NCBI RefSeq assembly: GCF_004341515.1
Contig: NZ_SLZF01000008.1
Location: forward strand, 1 to 64,000
Source of the DNA: Allobosea sp. BK604
GTDB lineage: Bacteria; Pseudomonadota; Alphaproteobacteria; Rhizobiales; Beijerinckiaceae
DNA: 64,000 nt
Direction of reading: 5' to 3'
Shown: positions 52,869 through 61,183 of the stretch, one piece after another
Layout of the letters: each line of letters begins with the position of its first letter
Position numbering within the stretch: position 1 is the first letter of the stretch
Notes under the pieces: model-generated
Databases searched by the model: none
What the model was told of the DNA's origin: nothing
What the model saw: only the letters and a program-made list of their open reading frames with translations
Position numbers and translations under genes: made by a program

Positions 52869-54185
52869 TTAGAACAGACGCAGGACTGCCTGGTCGGACT
52901 GCGACGACAGGGAGAGGGCGGTCTGTGAGAGCTGCTGACGGGTCTGCAGCGAGAGCAGGTTGGCAGCCTCTTCGTTGGCGTCGGCATTGACCAGGTTGGC
53001 GGCGCCCGTCGACAGCACGTCCGCAAGACCCTTGGTGAAGTCCTGGCGGGTGTTGGCGACGGAAAGTTGGGCGCCGAAAGTCGAGGAGAGCGACTTCAGC
53101 GAGGTCAGCGCACCGTTGAGCTGCTCAGTGGCCTTGTCCAGGTCGGCGTCGTTCTGGAAGTTGGTGAAGCCGGTGAGCTGCGTGTTGGTCGCCTGGGTAA
53201 TGCCCAGGTTGTCCGAGGTCAGGCTGGTGCCCTGGATGTCGAGCTTGTTCTGGTTCTTACCGGTCTTTTCGTTGAAAACGAGCGAGACTTGGTCGCCCTG
53301 CAGCAGATTGACGCCGTTGAAGCCTGAGTCCTTGGCCAGCTCGTCGATCTGCGTGCGCAGGTCGTTGTACTGCTGAATGAGGTTCGAGCGGACGGCTGAG
53401 GTAATGCCCGGCGAGGTGACGCCGGTCGTGCGATCGCCGGCGACGAGGCCGAAGTTCGCGTTCGCCAGACCGGTCTGCGCATCGGTGATCGCGCCGGGGC
53501 CAGCGGTGGCCGCACCGATACCAACCTGAAGCGTGTCGGAACCCGTGCCCTTGACGTTGAGCTGGCCCTTCTCGTCGACGAAGGCTGTCGCGATGCCCGA
53601 CTTGTTGATCTCGTTGACGAGGTCGCGGACCGTCGCGTTGGCAGAAGAGAAGGAGGCTTCGTAGGTCGTGGAGCCGGCGACGATCGAAAGACCGATGTTC
53701 ACATTGGCAGTAGCGATGCCGACGTTACCGGAGCTCGAAGCGGTGGCGGTGTTGTTGGTGGTGACCGCATCGTCGTCGTTGAGCTTCTTGTCGAGCGCGA
53801 TGTCCTTCAGGCTCTTGCTGGTCAGAGCCGCTTCCGCGGCGGTGGCCAGAGCCGTGCCGGCCTTGGTCGGGCGGTTCTGAGCCGCATCGGCCTGAGCCTG
53901 CTTCACCGTCGACTGCAGCGAGTTGACGAGCTTGGTGACGCCGTCGATGCCCTTCGAGGCCGCCTGAATGGTCTGGATGCCATTCGAGATGCCATCGAGC
54001 AGACCCTTGAGCTGGTCCGAGCGATTGTTCAGCGACGAAGCGGTGAAGAAGTTGACGGGGTTGTCGACCGCGGTGTTGACGCGCTTGCCGGTGGCAAGGC
54101 GGCTCTGGACGGCGGCAGCCTGGGCGGTGATGTCCTGGACGGAGGCGAGGGAGTTGCGAACGCCCGAGGAGAGAGAGACGGCCAT
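52869..54185 (-). CDS. Flagellin 2
   Basis: A 438-residue flagellin paralogue: MAVSLSSGVRNSLASVQDIT at the start, KRVNTAVDNPVNFFTASSLN next, and SQTALSLSSQSDQAVLRLF at the end. Ends match flagellin 1 closely, the central domain (about 150-260) differs. It has its own terminator and a distinctive leader hairpin with the ribosome binding site in the loop (54191-54207), not seen before flagellin 1. The two may be expressed at different times or levels. Confidence 0.96.
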   Translation of the reverse strand: MAVSLSSGVRNSLASVQDITAQAAAVQSRLATGKRVNTAVDNPVNFFTASSLNNRSDQLKGLLDGISNGIQTIQAASKGIDGVTKLVNSLQSTVKQAQADAAQNRPTKAGTALATAAEAALTSKSLKDIALDKKLNDDDAVTTNNTATASSSGNVGIATANVNIGLSIVAGSTTYEASFSSANATVRDLVNEINKSGIATAFVDEKGQLNVKGTGSDTLQVGIGAATAGPGAITDAQTGLANANFGLVAGDRTTGVTSPGITSAVRSNLIQQYNDLRTQIDELAKDSGFNGVNLLQGDQVSLVFNEKTGKNQNKLDIQGTSLTSDNLGITQATNTQLTGFTNFQNDADLDKATEQLNGALTSLKSLSSTFGAQLSVANTRQDFTKGLADVLSTGAANLVNADANEEAANLLSLQTRQQLSQTALSLSSQSDQAVLRLF

Positions 54186-54190
54186 GATGT

Positions 54191-54207
54191 TTTACCCTTC
54201 TGGTAAA
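54191..54207 (-). promoter_or_regulatory. Leader hairpin of flagellin 2 mRNA
   Basis: On the minus strand TTTACC-AGAAG-GGTAAA forms a six-bp stem whose loop and 3' arm carry the Shine-Dalgarno AGAAGGG, five bases before the ATG end of the leader. It could gate translation and is a candidate FlbT target. Confidence 0.5.
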
Positions 54208-54374
54208 GTTGCCTACTGGCGTCCAAGCCATTCTGGCGAGAACGAGCGGGACACTCGGCCGGCAGCCCGTAACAAGAGGTAAATTTCGGAAGGGCAATTC
54301 GCGCTAAGTGCGGCGAAGCCAGGGCATGGTTAAACCGCTCTTAAAGACCTGGACCCAAGCGGTTGAGCGCAAAC

Positions 54375-54405
54375 GCAAACCGCCCGCACGAGGCGGGCGG
54401 TTTGC
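54375..54405 (-). terminator. Terminator after the FlaG-like gene
   Basis: GCAAACCGCCCGC at 54375-54387 pairs exactly with 54393-54405 across ACGAG. It lies 23 bases after the FlaG-like stop on the minus strand. Confidence 0.75.
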
Positions 54406-54428
54406 ATTCAAAGCTGACGTGGCTTGTC

Positions 54429-54890
54429 TCAGGCTGTGCGCTCGACATAGCGGGCCGTTCCGCCTTCGGCATCGGCCTGGCGTGCGCGCTCGGTGAGCTC
54501 GCGCGAATAGAGCCTGAGCTTGAGCATCGCCTCCGTGGGCAACTGCGTAATCGTCTCGCCGGTCGACCTGTCGGTCTTCTGGTAGACGACGCTGCGCGTG
54601 CGCGGGTCGATCACCATGCGCCGCTCGATGACCTCACGCAGCGTCTGCTCGCGCTGGCGGTCGGCCTGGCGGCGGGCATCGCTTTGCTGCCTCGCTGCCG
54701 CGTCGCGCGCGGCCTGCTCGGAGCGTGCCTTGAGGTCGAGGCGAACGGCGTCGCCGGCATTGGCGGATTGGACGGTCTGTTCAGGGGGCAGATCCACGGG
54801 GATGCTGCCGCGCTGGGCGAGCGCGTCAGTGCGGGCGGCGGCTGTGAAGACGCCGACGGCAGACGCCTTGTTCGGGCTGCCGATATCCAT
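54429..54890 (-). CDS. FlaG-like flagellar protein
   Basis: A 153-residue protein. The C-terminal half, RRMVIDPRTRSVVYQKTDRS followed by TGETITQLPTEAMLKLRLYS, matches the FlaG pattern (a strand pair then IxQxPxExxLKL). The N-terminal part has an Arg/Gln/Ala-rich helix (DAAARQQSDARRQADRQREQ). FlaG influences filament length in other bacteria. It is located upstream of flagellin 2 on the same strand, with its own terminator. Confidence 0.75.
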   Translation of the reverse strand: MDIGSPNKASAVGVFTAAARTDALAQRGSIPVDLPPEQTVQSANAGDAVRLDLKARSEQAARDAAARQQSDARRQADRQREQTLREVIERRMVIDPRTRSVVYQKTDRSTGETITQLPTEAMLKLRLYSRELTERARQADAEGGTARYVERTA

Positions 54891-55072
54891 TTGTCACTCC
54901 TTCTGGAGCTCGGGAGCGGCATCCAGCCGCCCTTGGTATCCTCGTGCTGCGGATAGGACACGCCCATCCAATCCGGCACGATACCCAGAAAATTTGAATC
55001 ACCCGTAAGGAAGTTAGGTAAATATTGACGGGTCGAATGGCAGCTGCCCGCCTTTCGCGCGGGGTGCGCAGC

Positions 55073-55561
55073 CTACAGCTGCCGTGACACCATCAGCGGC
55101 CCGGAATTCGGGCGGGCATAGGCGGCGTTGCCCACGGTCGCGGCCGGGCCGTAGCCCGCCGCCCTCATCGGCTTGTTCGCCTCGCCGGCGAGATCGCGCA
55201 CGATCGACTCCGAAACCGCGCGCGCAGTCGCGAGCACGATCTGGTTGGTCTCGATCAGGTCCTGGAAGGCGAGATGCGCTGCTTTCAGCCGCTTCACCTG
55301 GTCAGGCACGAAACGCGCGAGCGCGACCGCGTTGAGCTTCACCTGCTCGACGCCGCGCATATAGATGCCGGCGAGCTCGGTCTTGCGCTGCTCGCGCTCC
55401 ATAGCATCGGGCAGGCGGCCGGCGCGGACGAGTTCGGTCTCCTCGCCGACGACATGGGAGAGCGCGCCCAGCGTCTCCAGCACCGCCTCGATCAGTGCCT
55501 GCGCCTCGAGGGCGGTGCCGACGCGCGGCCGCTCGTCGACGACGCGCCTAGCGACCGACAT
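55073..55561 (-). CDS. FlgN-like flagellar chaperone (FlbY-like)
   Basis: A 162-residue helical protein: LEAQALIEAVLETLGALSHV, REQRKTELAGIYMRGVEQVK and the C-terminal PNSGPLMVSRQL. Length and helical layout fit FlgN, which escorts FlgK and FlgL. It overlaps the rod-binding gene by 14 bases and follows flgI, an order like the Caulobacter flgI-cheL-flbY group. Assignment rests mainly on position and pattern. Confidence 0.7.
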   Translation of the reverse strand: MSVARRVVDERPRVGTALEAQALIEAVLETLGALSHVVGEETELVRAGRLPDAMEREQRKTELAGIYMRGVEQVKLNAVALARFVPDQVKRLKAAHLAFQDLIETNQIVLATARAVSESIVRDLAGEANKPMRAAGYGPAATVGNAAYARPNSGPLMVSRQL

Positions 55562-55922
55562 TGGCCACTCCCTGGACAGTCGAGGTCGCGGCGCCGGATT
55601 GCTCCTGCACCTGCAGCAGGCTGCGCATGATCTGGTCGGACAGTCCGATGCCGCCGGCACGCTGCATCTGCTGGGCGTATTGCTGCGTCATCATCGAGCG
55701 ATAGATGCCGCCACCGGTGCCGTTCTCGCCCATCGGGCCTTCGGTATCGGTGGTGGAGAAGAGCCGCTCGGTCATCTGCTCGAGGAACATGCTCTCGAAA
55801 TCGTCGGCCTGCTTCTTGGCCTTGGCCTTGGCCGGATCGAGCGCATTGGTGATGCCGCTGATCAGCTTGCCGGCGGCGTCGAGCGCCAGGCTGGCGGCGG
55901 GGAGGGCGAGGGCAGCGGTCAT
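55548..55922 (-). CDS. Rod-binding protein (FlgJ N-terminal type)
   Basis: A 124-residue protein equivalent to the N-terminal rod-capping domain of FlgJ (KKQADDFESMFLEQMTERLF, GIYRSMMTQQYAQQMQRAGG, IGLSDQIMRSLLQ) without the muramidase domain, as is usual in alphaproteobacteria. It helps the rod assemble in the periplasm. The ATG at 55922 overlaps the flgI stop (TGATG), so it is coupled. Confidence 0.92.
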   Translation of the reverse strand: MTAALALPAASLALDAAGKLISGITNALDPAKAKAKKQADDFESMFLEQMTERLFSTTDTEGPMGENGTGGGIYRSMMTQQYAQQMQRAGGIGLSDQIMRSLLQVQEQSGAATSTVQGVANVGR

Positions 55923-57055
55923 CACATCACCTCGATTTCGGCCTGGAGGGCGCCGGCCGTCTTGATGGCCTGGAGAATGGAGATCAGGTCGCGCGGGCCG
56001 ATGCCGAGCGCGTTCAGCCCGTCGACGAGCTCGGCCAGCGTCACGCTCTCGTTGACGAGCGCGAGCTTGTTGCCGCCTTCGGTGTCGACCTTGACGTTGG
56101 TCTGAGGTGTCACCACGGTCCGGCCGCGGGCGAATGGGTTGGGCTGGCTGACCTGCGGTTGCTCGCTGATCGTCACGGTCAGGTTGCCCTGCGCCACCGC
56201 GACGGTGGAGACGCGGACATCCTTGCCCATCACGATGATGCCGGAGCGCTCGTCGATGACGACGCGGGCGAGCTGGTCGGGCTCGACGCGCAACTGCTCG
56301 ATATCGGTGAGCAGGCGGATCATGTTGCCCTGGAAGCGGACCGGAATCTGCAGCGCGACGGTCGAAGGATCGGTCGGCTCGGCCGTGTCGCCGCCGAGGA
56401 AATCATTGATGGCGGCGGCGATGCGGCGCGCAGTGGTGAGATCGGGATTGCGCAGCGAGAGGCGCAGCGTCTTCAGCTTGTTCAGCGCGAAGTCGATCTC
56501 GCGCTCGACCAGGCCGCCATTGGCGATACGCCCGACGGTCGGGACGCCGCGGGTGATCTTGGCGGCTTCGCCCTCGGCCTGGAAGCCGGAGATCGCGACC
56601 GGCCCCTGCGACACGGCATAGACCTCGCCATCGGCGCCGAGCAGCGGCGTCGCCAGCAACGTGCCGCCCTGCAGCGACTTGGCGTCGCCGAGCGCGGAGA
56701 CGGTGACGTCGAGCTTGGTGCCCTGGGTGGCGAAGGGCGGCAGATTGGCAGTCACCATCACGGCGGCGACATTGGCCGTGCGCATGTTGGCGCCGCGGGT
56801 GTTGACGCCGAGCCGCTCCAGCATCGCCTGCAAGGACTGCTTGGTGAAAGGCGTGTTGTTCAGCGTGTCGCCGGTGCCGTTGAGGCCGACGACGATGCCA
56901 TAGCCGAGGATCTGGTTGGTGCGCACGCCCTCGACCGAGGCCAGGTCCTTGATGCGCGAGAGCGCCTCGGCCGGGCCCGACGCCAGCGTGAGGCCGAGCG
57001 CGATGAGCGCGGCGAGCGGCGTCACGAGTCGTTTCAGGGCAGGCAGTCGGAGCAT
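55922..57055 (-). CDS. flgI: Flagellar P-ring protein FlgI
   Basis: A 377-residue P-ring subunit with a signal peptide (LVTPLAALIALGLTLASGPA, cleavage near AEA). Core motifs: RIKDLASVEGVRTNQILGYG, IVVGLNGTGDTLNNTPFTKQ, and near the end TLAELVDGLNALGIGPRDLI. It assembles around the rod in the peptidoglycan layer. It is the first gene of a minus operon with the rod-binding and FlgN-like genes and is divergent from fliX. Confidence 0.97.
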   Translation of the reverse strand: MLRLPALKRLVTPLAALIALGLTLASGPAEALSRIKDLASVEGVRTNQILGYGIVVGLNGTGDTLNNTPFTKQSLQAMLERLGVNTRGANMRTANVAAVMVTANLPPFATQGTKLDVTVSALGDAKSLQGGTLLATPLLGADGEVYAVSQGPVAISGFQAEGEAAKITRGVPTVGRIANGGLVEREIDFALNKLKTLRLSLRNPDLTTARRIAAAINDFLGGDTAEPTDPSTVALQIPVRFQGNMIRLLTDIEQLRVEPDQLARVVIDERSGIIVMGKDVRVSTVAVAQGNLTVTISEQPQVSQPNPFARGRTVVTPQTNVKVDTEGGNKLALVNESVTLAELVDGLNALGIGPRDLISILQAIKTAGALQAEIEVM

Positions 57056-57280
57056 TCGTCACCAGATGAGCGAGAGCGATACGGCTCATGACTAGCGAAG
57101 GGCGTGCCAAACTCCGAAAAATTGAAAAGCCTTATTTGTCAGATGTTTGAATCTTCGGCTCAGTCTGGCCGAGGTTGCGGATGCCCTGCCGATCCTGCCG
57201 CGGCGGCAATTTCTGCCGGGTGATTTACCGTCCGTTAACCACGCCGACCCAAGGCTGCCCCATTGTCATTCGAGGCTCCG

Positions 57281-57688
57281 ATGATCCGTATCGACCAGCG
57301 CGCGCCCGTCTCGGGAACCGGCTCGACCAGCCAGGGCAAGCGGGCCGGTGCATCCTCCTTCACGTTGCCGGGGCGCGAGAGCGCGACGGCGACGCGCGGC
57401 GCTGCGGTCAGCAGCGCCGGGCAACTGGACACCTTGCTGGCGGTCCAGGCCGAGGGCGAGACGCAGGAGCGCAGGAAGCGGCAGGCGAGGCGCGGCCATG
57501 ACCTGCTCGACGGGCTCGACAAGCTGAAGGCGGCCCTGCTTTCCGGTCGCGTCCAGGTCAGCGAACTGGAGCGGCTGAAGACGGTGCTGTCGCTCAGGCG
57601 CGAGACCACCGACGATCCAGCGCTCGACGACGTGCTCGCCCATATCGAGCTGCGCGCCGCGGTTGAACTAGCGAAATTGGGGCGCTAG
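57281..57688 (+). CDS. fliX: Flagellar assembly regulator FliX
   Basis: A 135-residue protein starting MIRIDQRAPVSGTGSTSQGK, with LDTLLAVQAEGETQERRKRQ, ARRGHDLLDGLDKLKAALLS and a C-terminal HIELRAAVELAKLGR that matches FliX. In Caulobacter FliX couples early basal-body assembly to activation of later genes through FlbD. It lies divergent from flgI with 225 bases between, the same arrangement as in Caulobacter. The ATG at 57281 is chosen over 57263. Confidence 0.9.
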   Translation: MIRIDQRAPVSGTGSTSQGKRAGASSFTLPGRESATATRGAAVSSAGQLDTLLAVQAEGETQERRKRQARRGHDLLDGLDKLKAALLSGRVQVSELERLKTVLSLRRETTDDPALDDVLAHIELRAAVELAKLGR

Positions 57689-57710
57689 GCGCGGGGGCGG
57701 GCTGCGCGGT

Positions 57711-58325
57711 TCACCGCTGCGGCCTGGCGTCCAGGCGCTGGAATTTGGCGAGCCGGTCGATATCGCCGGAGCGAACCGGCTTCAGGCCACTCAGGAACGT
57801 CGTGATCGCGTCGTCACCATAGGCGCGGCGACTGATCGCGAGCAGGAAGACGCCCTTGCGTCCGGCATTATCCTGCCATGGCGTGTAGCGATAGGCATTC
57901 CATTCGGCGATTTGCCGGCCATCCGTGCCGCGATCGCTGATCAGGAAGTCGAGCAGGGTTTCGCCGGTCTTGGGGTTTTTCAGGATCGCCAGATTGAAGA
58001 CCGGATCCTTGCCCTTGCGCTGATTGAGCCACCGGACCTGCGTGGCGAGCGCGGCATCGACCGAGGTGCCGTTGTCGAGCAGTTCGATCAGCAGCATCCG
58101 GTCATGCTTGCCGGGAACCTGGCCGGCGGGGACATATTCCTGCTTGTAGTAGCCGGGCGTCGGCTGTGCGCTCCAGGCGAGCGCGTAGCTGGTATCGCCG
58201 AATATCAGGGGGCCGGGGAGGCCGAGCCGGTCGAGCGATTGCGCGAACGCGGCCTGGACGCCGCAGATGAGCACGGCAAGGCCGAGCAGGCCCTGCGACA
58301 TGAAGCTCGACGGCGTTCGCGCCAT
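57711..58325 (-). CDS. Secreted protein of unknown function
   Basis: A 204-residue protein with a signal peptide (SQGLLGLAVLICGVQAAFAQ, cleavage after AFA). The mature part includes TPGYYKQEYVPAGQVPGKHD, RMLLIELLDNGTSVDAAL and EWNAYRYTPWQDNAGRKGVF. No known catalytic motif is visible. The ATG at 58325 is used because the upstream extension reads through repeat copy D. Family not recognised. Confidence 0.8.
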   Translation of the reverse strand: MARTPSSFMSQGLLGLAVLICGVQAAFAQSLDRLGLPGPLIFGDTSYALAWSAQPTPGYYKQEYVPAGQVPGKHDRMLLIELLDNGTSVDAALATQVRWLNQRKGKDPVFNLAILKNPKTGETLLDFLISDRGTDGRQIAEWNAYRYTPWQDNAGRKGVFLLAISRRAYGDDAITTFLSGLKPVRSGDIDRLAKFQRLDARPQR

Positions 58326-58364
58326 CCCGAAACCCCTTCGTGGCCGGCTTCCCGTCCGCTCCGC

Positions 58365-58467
58365 CAGAGCATTTCCGCGTTCTCTGAAACGCGGAAATTC
58401 TCTATCTATTTGTCTTGACGCATTTTCTTCACGCGAACCGGTATCCACTTCGCTCGAAAATGCTCTG
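58365..58467 (+). repeat. 104-bp element with terminal inverted repeats, copy D
   Basis: It begins CAGAGCATTTCCGCG and ends CTCGAAAATGCTCTG, the same layout as copy C. It lies between the secreted protein gene and the cupin gene, nine bases past the cupin stop on that strand. Confidence 0.92.
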
Positions 58468-58476
58468 GGAAGGGGA

Positions 58477-59022
58477 TCAGCGGATGAACTGATCCACGTA
58501 TTCCGCGCCGAGCCCGTTCTGGGCGTAATGGGCGCGGCATTTGTCGATGCGGGTGAAGACGTCGTCATAGCCCAGGCACTTGCCGTCCGGGTCGACATAG
58601 ATCATCGCGCCATTGACCTGGAACATGGTGATCATCTCCTCGACATCGGGATCGACCACCAGCGTATGGGTCTCGCCCGGCGCCTCGTAGACATAGGAGC
58701 CCTCGGTAGCGACCCAGTCGTGCTCGAGATAGCGCCACTTGCCCTTGATGACATAGCCATGCACCGGCAGCGGATGGCGATGGCGCGAGAGCACGCCGGC
58801 GCGGCGGACCTTGAGCAGGTTCATCCAGTAGCCGCGCGAGGCGCTGAAGAGCAGGGGGCGGAACCAGACATTATCGTCGACCGGCACCCAGACACGCTCG
58901 TCGGTCGGGATGACATTCGGCACGACCAGCTCCGGCGGCGACTCTTTCGGCTGGGGATGGCGGTAGGGCGTCCAGCGTTCTTCGACGGTCGCCTCGACGG
59001 GCATCGGATTGGGCTTGTTCAT
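58477..59022 (-). CDS. Cupin dioxygenase, 2,4'-dihydroxyacetophenone dioxygenase-like
   Basis: A 181-residue cupin. Metal ligands are in SRHRHPLPVHGYVIKG (two or three His and a Glu-type later) and the second half in APGETHTLVVDPDVEEM. The length and WVPVDDNVWFRPLLFSASRG fit the 2,4'-dihydroxyacetophenone dioxygenase group. It follows an SDR on the same strand, so the pair may process one aromatic or keto substrate. Substrate unproven. Confidence 0.82.
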   Translation of the reverse strand: MNKPNPMPVEATVEERWTPYRHPQPKESPPELVVPNVIPTDERVWVPVDDNVWFRPLLFSASRGYWMNLLKVRRAGVLSRHRHPLPVHGYVIKGKWRYLEHDWVATEGSYVYEAPGETHTLVVDPDVEEMITMFQVNGAMIYVDPDGKCLGYDDVFTRIDKCRAHYAQNGLGAEYVDQFIR

Positions 59023-59116
59023 GATGGCTTTCCCTTGAGAGCTTGATTCAAGGCGTTGTCGGATAGAGTCCGGATATAGCGGCAAGTGCCTGCCATGGCT
59101 GTCGTTTTCAGGCTAG

Positions 59117-59216
59117 ATCATCGGACCGGATATCGTAACCGGTCCGATGATGCAGCTTCTTGCTTTCGCATCGGCTTTTCCGAAAACCGGAATCCACTTT
59201 TCGGGCTGATGCGCTG
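59117..59216. repeat. RIME-like mosaic element
   Basis: The perfect inverted repeat ATCATCGGACCGG/CCGGTCCGATGAT (59117-59129 with 59139-59151) is followed by a second hairpin, GCATCGGCTTTTCCGAAAAC to TTTTCGGGCTGATGC. The phrase CCGAAAACCGGAATCCACTT is typical of Rhizobiales intergenic mosaic elements. It lies between the cupin and the SDR gene. Confidence 0.75.
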
Positions 59217-59228
59217 GCGCGGGTGGCC

Positions 59229-59963
59229 TCAAACCGCCAGATAGCCGCCGTCGACCGGCAGGATCGCGCCCGTGACGAACTTGGCCGCATCCGAGAGCAG
59301 GAACAGGATGGCGCCGCCGACATCGCTCGGCTCGCCCCAGCGGTTCTGCGGCGTTCGCGCCAGGATCGGGGCGGAGCGCACGGCATCCTCGACCAGCGGC
59401 TTCGTCAGCTCGGTTGCGATCCAGCCCGGCGCGACTGCGTTGACACGGATGCCCTCCTGCGCCCAGGCGGCTGCGAGCGACTTGGTGAGCTGGCCGACGC
59501 CGCCCTTGGAGGCGGCATAGCCCGGCGCGAAGGGCGAGCCGTGGAAGGTCAGCATCGAGGCGGTGTTGACGATGGCGCCGCCGCTCGCTGCGAGCTTCTC
59601 CCTGGCGGCGAGGCACATGCGCATCGAGCCGGTGAGATTGACCTCGATGGTGAGGCGGAAGGCCTCAATCTCGAATTCCTTGCCGCCGCGCTGGATCATG
59701 CCGGCGCAGTTCACGAGTGCATCGAGACGCGGGCAGGTGGCGATGATGGCTGCGACCTGATCATCCCTGGTGACGTCGAGCCGGGCATGGCGGATCGCGG
59801 GGTGGGGCGGCGGCGCCGCAACCTCCTCGTCGGTCAGGCCGGTGGCGAGGACCTCGTAGCCGGCCTGGGCGAGGGCGAGCGCGGCGCCGGCGCCGATGCC
59901 GCGGGTGCCACCGGTGACGAGAGCGAATTTGGCAGAGGGCTGTGTCTCAGAAGGCTGTGTCAT
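59229..59963 (-). CDS. SDR family oxidoreductase
   Basis: A 244-residue classical SDR: TGGTRGIG near 17-24, NCAG near 90, and the catalytic YAASK in APGYAASKGGVGQLTKSLAA. The C-terminus GAILPVDGGYLAV is typical. The ATG at 59963 is used. It is upstream of the cupin dioxygenase on the same strand, with the RIME-like element between. Confidence 0.9.
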   Translation of the reverse strand: MTQPSETQPSAKFALVTGGTRGIGAGAALALAQAGYEVLATGLTDEEVAAPPPHPAIRHARLDVTRDDQVAAIIATCPRLDALVNCAGMIQRGGKEFEIEAFRLTIEVNLTGSMRMCLAAREKLAASGGAIVNTASMLTFHGSPFAPGYAASKGGVGQLTKSLAAAWAQEGIRVNAVAPGWIATELTKPLVEDAVRSAPILARTPQNRWGEPSDVGGAILFLLSDAAKFVTGAILPVDGGYLAV

Positions 59964-60182
59964 GGCGCGCACGCTAGTGCGTGAGTGCCGTTGCGGGAAG
60001 TCGCAAGTCCGCACGGGGCCTTTGCATGGCGCGCTGCGGCTCGCCTCTCCTCCGATATTGCGGGCGTGCTATCGTCCGGAGACAAGGGCCGATTTCGGTG
60101 CGCCTGCCGCGCGAAACCTCCGCCTGCAATGGCGGGGTGCCGTCCGGATCCGGTGCGTGCCGAGTTCTCGGAGGATCAGATC

Positions 60183-61121
60183 ATGTCCGACATCATCTCC
60201 ACCGGCCCGAGCCGCCGGCAGCTTCTGGCTGGTACCGCCGCGTTCGCGACGCTGCCGGCCTGGGCGCAATATGCGCTGGCGCAGCAGGCCTATCGCTTCA
60301 AGCAGGGCGAGTTCGACATCACCGTCGTCAGCGACGGCTATCTGACCTTGCCGGCCGATATCATCATGCCCACCGCGAATGCGCAGGAGCGGGCCGAGCT
60401 GCTGAAGCGCCTCGGCGGCGCCGCCGACAGTGCGCCGATGCGGACCAATATCCCGGTGATCCGCGTCGGCTCCGACCTGATCGTCGTCGATACCGGCTCG
60501 GGCGACAAGTTCCAGGCCACGGCCGGCAATCTCGTCGAGAACCTCAAGGCGGCCGGCATCGATCCGGCTGCGGTCACCAAGGTCGTCTTCACCCACGCTC
60601 ATCCCGACCATAGCGGCGGCACGCTCGGCAAGGACGGCAAGCTCGCCTTCCCGAACGCGGCCTATTATGTCGGCGCGGCCGAATGGCAGTTCTGGACCAA
60701 TCCGGACTACAGGACCGCGATGCCCGAGCCGCTGCACGAATTCGCCCGCGGCGCGCAGCGCGACCTGTTCGCAGTCAAGGACCGGGTGACACTGGTCAAG
60801 CCCGGCGACGAGATCGTCTCAGGCATGCGCGTTCTCGACACGGCCGGGCACACGCCGGGCCATATCTCGCTCGAGCTCGCGGGCGGCTCCGGCATGATCA
60901 TCACGGCCGATGCCGCGACGAACCATCTGATCTCCTTCGAGCATCCCGATTGGCGCTTCGGCTTCGACATGCAGTCGGACCTCGCCATCGCCAACCGCAA
61001 GAAGCTGGTCGACCGGGCGGCGAGCGAGCGGCTGCGACTGCTCGGCTATCACTGGACCTATCCGGGCGTCGGCTTCGCCGAGCGTAGCGGCAGTGGCTTC
61101 AGGTTCGTCGCCGAGGCCTGA
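60183..61121 (+). CDS. Tat-exported metallo-beta-lactamase-fold hydrolase
   Basis: A 312-residue MBL-fold protein. A twin-arginine signal (SRRQLLAGTAAFATLPAW) precedes the metal site H138-A-H140-P-D142-H143 (THAHPDHSGG) and later DTAGHTPGHIS and ADAATNH. GGAGGATCAG precedes the ATG. Likely a periplasmic quorum lactonase or other ester hydrolase. Divergent from the SDR. Confidence 0.88.
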   Translation: MSDIISTGPSRRQLLAGTAAFATLPAWAQYALAQQAYRFKQGEFDITVVSDGYLTLPADIIMPTANAQERAELLKRLGGAADSAPMRTNIPVIRVGSDLIVVDTGSGDKFQATAGNLVENLKAAGIDPAAVTKVVFTHAHPDHSGGTLGKDGKLAFPNAAYYVGAAEWQFWTNPDYRTAMPEPLHEFARGAQRDLFAVKDRVTLVKPGDEIVSGMRVLDTAGHTPGHISLELAGGSGMIITADAATNHLISFEHPDWRFGFDMQSDLAIANRKKLVDRAASERLRLLGYHWTYPGVGFAERSGSGFRFVAEA

Positions 61122-61183
61122 GAGCCAGTCCGAGGCTGCGAGTCTCTGGCGCCGGGATGTCCGGCCGCGTCGCGGCCGGCGGC

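Noticed and set aside
45174..57280. Sigma-54 promoters before flagellar genes
   Set aside because: No convincing TGGCAC-N5-TTGC pattern was found in the gaps before flgE, flagellins, flgI or fliX.
57711..58598. Extended 295-codon form of the secreted protein
   Set aside because: The first 91 codons read through the repeat element and the cupin gene; the signal peptide begins at 58325.
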